A DNA stretch of 54,653 nt from a virus: the IMG/VR virus record IMGVR_UViG_3300021368_000936, positions 1 through 54,653 of that record. The stretch is one strand, 5' to 3'. Both the position numbers and the translations under genes were made by a program. The notes under the pieces were generated by a model. It ran no database searches, was not told the origin of the DNA, and saw only the letters and a program-made list of their open reading frames with translations. Every line of letters starts with the position of its first letter. Positions within the stretch are counted from its first letter, which is position 1. Below are positions 52,409 to 54,653 of this stretch, in pieces.

Positions 52409-52415
52409 CTAAATA
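52409..52415 (+). promoter_or_regulatory. late promoter element CTAAATA before gp13
   Basis: CCTAAATAG lies 32 bases before the gp13 ATG. CCTAA (52408-52412) could pair with TTAGG (52419-52423), again placing the element in a left arm, but the stem is short. Confidence 0.6.
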
Positions 52416-52440
52416 GTATTAGGGAATTTGTGTAAGATAC

Positions 52441-53271
52441 ATGGCATCGCCAAGCACTAGGCAGGAACTAATTGATTACTGTAAACGTCAGTTGGGTGCT
52501 CCTGTATTACAAATCAATATTGCTGATGAGCAAACTAGTGACATCATTGACGATGCCATTCAGTTCTACCATGAACATCATTTTGATGGACTTGAGCAAA
52601 TGTATCTCAAGCATAACATCACTGATAGTGATATTTCTAGGTTCACTACACAGAATGAAGTTACACAGACTTCTGGTACAGACGCCACTGGTTGGGAACA
52701 CAGAAAGAACTTCCTAGAGATCCCCGATCATGTGATGGGTATCAGTAAAGTATTTGGTGTGTCATCAAACTTCGTTCGTAACGAACTGTTTGGTATGACT
52801 AACCAGTTCTTCCTGATGGATATGTTCTCCTTCTCGAATGGATTCAAGATGGGGAACTTTGACTTGACCAACTTCTATATGGTCAAACAGTATTTTGAAA
52901 CTCTAGATCAAGTTATTAACACTGGTTCTTTCGTACAGTACAGATTCACCAAGAGGCAGGACAGACTGTACATTGATATTGATACAAGCAGACTAGTGGA
53001 AGGTAACTGGATCTTAATTGATTGCTGGGGTGCTATTGATCCAGATACTTACACCCAAGTATATAATGATTCATTTGTTAAAAGGTATGCTACTGCCCTG
53101 ATGAAGCGACAGTGGGGAGCAAACCTCATCAAGTTTAATAATGTACAACTTCCTGGTGGCATCACTCTCAACGGTCGTCAGATCTGGGAGGATGGAAACA
53201 GAGAAGTTCAGCAACTTGAGTCAGAAATGCTGACCAAGTATTCCCTTCCACCTATGGATATGATCGGATAA
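52441..53271 (+). CDS. 13: neck protein gp13
   Basis: gp13 with gp14 forms the neck joining head and tail and closes the packaged head. The product (276 aa; T4 309) begins RQELIDYCKRQLGAPVLQIN and contains the gp13-like segments IIDDAIQFYHEHHFDGLEQM, NFLEIPDHVMGISKVFGVSS and SFVKRYATALMKRQWGANLI. The last, a helix followed by KFNNVQLPGG, is especially diagnostic in cyanophages. A late promoter lies just upstream; gp14 begins one base after the stop. Confidence 0.92.
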   Translation: MASPSTRQELIDYCKRQLGAPVLQINIADEQTSDIIDDAIQFYHEHHFDGLEQMYLKHNITDSDISRFTTQNEVTQTSGTDATGWEHRKNFLEIPDHVMGISKVFGVSSNFVRNELFGMTNQFFLMDMFSFSNGFKMGNFDLTNFYMVKQYFETLDQVINTGSFVQYRFTKRQDRLYIDIDTSRLVEGNWILIDCWGAIDPDTYTQVYNDSFVKRYATALMKRQWGANLIKFNNVQLPGGITLNGRQIWEDGNREVQQLESEMLTKYSLPPMDMIG

Positions 53272-53272
53272 G

Positions 53273-54394
53273 ATGCCAACATCACCCTATTTTCCTACTT
53301 ATTACAGCGGTTATTCTGGCGAGCAAAATCTCGTACAGGATCTCGTTGACGAACAGATCAAACTGTTTGGATCAGATATCTACTACATGCCAAGGACAAT
53401 CCTAAAGGATAATACTTTGGATGATATCATCTATTCAAAGTATGAGTCTCAGTTTCAAATTGAGATGCTACTAGAGAATGTTACTGGATTTGGAGAGACA
53501 TCTGAGTTCATCAGTAAGTTCGGTCTACGTATTACAGATGAAGTAAAGTTCCGAGTATCCACAAGACGCTGGGACGAAGCTTCGGATGGATATGATCTGA
53601 CTGTAGATGGTAGACCTAATGAAGGGGATCTTCTATACTTCCCTCTCACAAAAGACTTGTATGAGATCAAGTTTGTAGAAAGAGAGCAACCTTTCTATCA
53701 GATGGGTAAGCTCCAGTTCTATACAATGACTGCCGAGATCTATGAGGTTGGTAGTGATAGCATCGAAACTGGCGTTGCCGAGATAGATGTTATTGAAACA
53801 ACTCAATCTAGTTCTATTAAACTCTTCATGGATCCTGGTGGCACAGGAGACTTCGTTGTTGGCGAAGAAATCGTTGGAGATGAGTTTCTTGCTAAGGCAA
53901 CAGCAAGCATTGATAGTGGTGCCGTAGATAATGTGACTGTGACAGACACAGGTCTGTACTACAACCAGGCATTACCACCAACAGTCACATTCTCTGGAGG
54001 AGGAGCAACTACAGATGCTACGGGTACTGCTACGGTCTCTGCTACTGGGCTTATTACTGGTGTTGTCATATCAGATGGTGGCGCTGGGTATACTTCTGAA
54101 CCTACTGTCACAATTGACTACTCACCCAAAGACAATAGAGCAGATGTCAAGTCCTGGGATAGTGCTACAAGAGCACTCGAAGTCATCAACAGAACAGGAA
54201 CGTTCACTACAGCTGAACTAGTTACTGGTCTAACCTCTGGTGCCAAGTGGAGTCCTGAGTCGTTTAACACTCTAAATAATACCAACAGCAACTACGATCA
54301 GAACTTCGAGATCGAACAAGAGGCTGATGAATTAGTCGATTGGGGTGAAGTTAATCCCTTCGGTGAATACGGTAACTTTATGGATTCATTCTAA
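53273..54394 (+). CDS. 14: neck protein gp14 with an inserted repeat domain
   Basis: The first half is clearly gp14 (QIKLFGSDIYYMPRTILKDN, then RVSTRRWDE and GDLLYFPLTKDLYEIKFVER), a neck subunit partner of gp13. At 373 residues it exceeds T4 gp14 (256). The excess is largely residues about 207-281, two GxGYT-type repeats (TDTGLYYNQALPPTVTFSGG and SDGGAGYTSEPTVTIDYS) shared with the giant tail proteins and followed by another module (TGTFTTAELVTGLTSGAKW). The C-terminal acidic tail (ADELVDWGEVNPFGEYGNFM) returns to a gp14-like end. The stop overlaps the gp15 start as TAATG. Confidence 0.88.
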   Translation: MPTSPYFPTYYSGYSGEQNLVQDLVDEQIKLFGSDIYYMPRTILKDNTLDDIIYSKYESQFQIEMLLENVTGFGETSEFISKFGLRITDEVKFRVSTRRWDEASDGYDLTVDGRPNEGDLLYFPLTKDLYEIKFVEREQPFYQMGKLQFYTMTAEIYEVGSDSIETGVAEIDVIETTQSSSIKLFMDPGGTGDFVVGEEIVGDEFLAKATASIDSGAVDNVTVTDTGLYYNQALPPTVTFSGGGATTDATGTATVSATGLITGVVISDGGAGYTSEPTVTIDYSPKDNRADVKSWDSATRALEVINRTGTFTTAELVTGLTSGAKWSPESFNTLNNTNSNYDQNFEIEQEADELVDWGEVNPFGEYGNFMDSF

Positions 54395-54653
54395 TGCTTG
54401 GGGCACACTTTTATAACGAAGCTACCCGTAAGACGGTTATTGGTTTCGGTACACTATTCAACAATATTGAACTCAAGAAAGTAGATCCCAACACAGGTGA
54501 TGTGTTGGAGGTTGAAAAGGTTCCTCTTGCTTATGGACCTAAGCAGAAGTTCTTGACACGTCTGGAGCAGAACCCAGATGTATCAAATAAAGTTGCTATC
54601 ACACTACCACGTCTCTACTTTGAGATGACTGGTATTACATATGACTCTGCTCG
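54394..54653 (+). CDS. 15: tail sheath stabiliser gp15, 3'-truncated by the window
   Basis: gp15 caps the top of the tail and stabilises the sheath for joining to the head. The 86 visible residues (MLGAHFYNEATRKTVIGFGT, LFNNIELKK, VPLAYGPKQKFLTRLEQNP, ITLPRLYFEMTGITYDSA) follow T4 gp15 closely (FYN...L.SNI.IKR...PI.YA.K..F...L...ILPRI). It continues the T4 order 13-14-15, and the rest lies beyond the window. Confidence 0.9.
   Translation, partial: MLGAHFYNEATRKTVIGFGTLFNNIELKKVDPNTGDVLEVEKVPLAYGPKQKFLTRLEQNPDVSNKVAITLPRLYFEMTGITYDSA

Overview
The window reads as the late structural region of a T4-like cyanophage, a contractile-tailed myovirus of marine Synechococcus or Prochlorococcus. The evidence is a baseplate and neck gene series in T4 order and style (gp25, gp6, a giant gp7-position protein, gp8, then gp13, gp14, gp15), a T4-type late promoter element (A/C)TAAATA in front of most structural transcription units, very large tail and baseplate proteins, dense start-stop overlaps and a viral flavin-dependent halogenase. 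All convincing genes are on the + strand. I recognised no tRNA, rRNA, CRISPR array, integrase or insertion sequence.

Layout. (1) 1-2176: a packed chain of very small genes, many overlapping by ATGA; two are membrane peptides, one is AbrB/MazE-like and one is DUF4385-like. (2) 2177-2536: a gene-free stretch with three TGTGGAAAA boxes at a 12-bp period, then AT-rich inverted repeats; it resembles a replication-origin or DnaA-binding site. (3) 2537-5515: small hypothetical genes (KTSC-like, ETWN/DUF7249-like and others), several with their own host-type -10 promoter; the part from about 4450 to 5515 is clearly GC-richer than the rest. (4) 5516-7153: a strong GC hairpin, the first clear late promoter, a PAAR-like spike-tip gene and small proteins. 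(5) 7180-44337: the baseplate and tail-fibre module, including four proteins of 1413 to 3392 residues built from shuffled beta-rich modules. (6) 44379-52402: two paralogous glycine-rich adhesin-like genes, with a cluster of six putative Fe(II)/2-oxoglutarate-type oxygenases and one tryptophan-halogenase-like flavoenzyme between and after them. (7) 52441-54653: neck genes gp13 and gp14 and the start of gp15.

How the genes fit together. gp25, gp6, the giant gp7-position protein and gp8 should form the baseplate wedge, with the PAAR protein capping the spike. The DUF4815 protein and the two fibre-like giants probably build the baseplate periphery and fibres, and the glycine-rich proteins are candidate receptor-binding tips. 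gp13, gp14 and gp15 finish the neck and tail. The oxygenase and halogenase genes sit inside late transcription units next to the adhesins, which suggests (inference) that they modify virion proteins or host surface molecules late in infection.

Most notable observations: the oxygenase/halogenase island; a cupredoxin-like domain split by a copy of another module from the same protein; one GxGYTxPP module spread through the baseplate, fibre and even neck proteins; a hairpin over the ribosome-binding site of the DUF4815 gene whose left arm contains the late promoter, the arrangement known for T4 gene e; and the DnaA-box-like triplet beside AT-rich inverted repeats.
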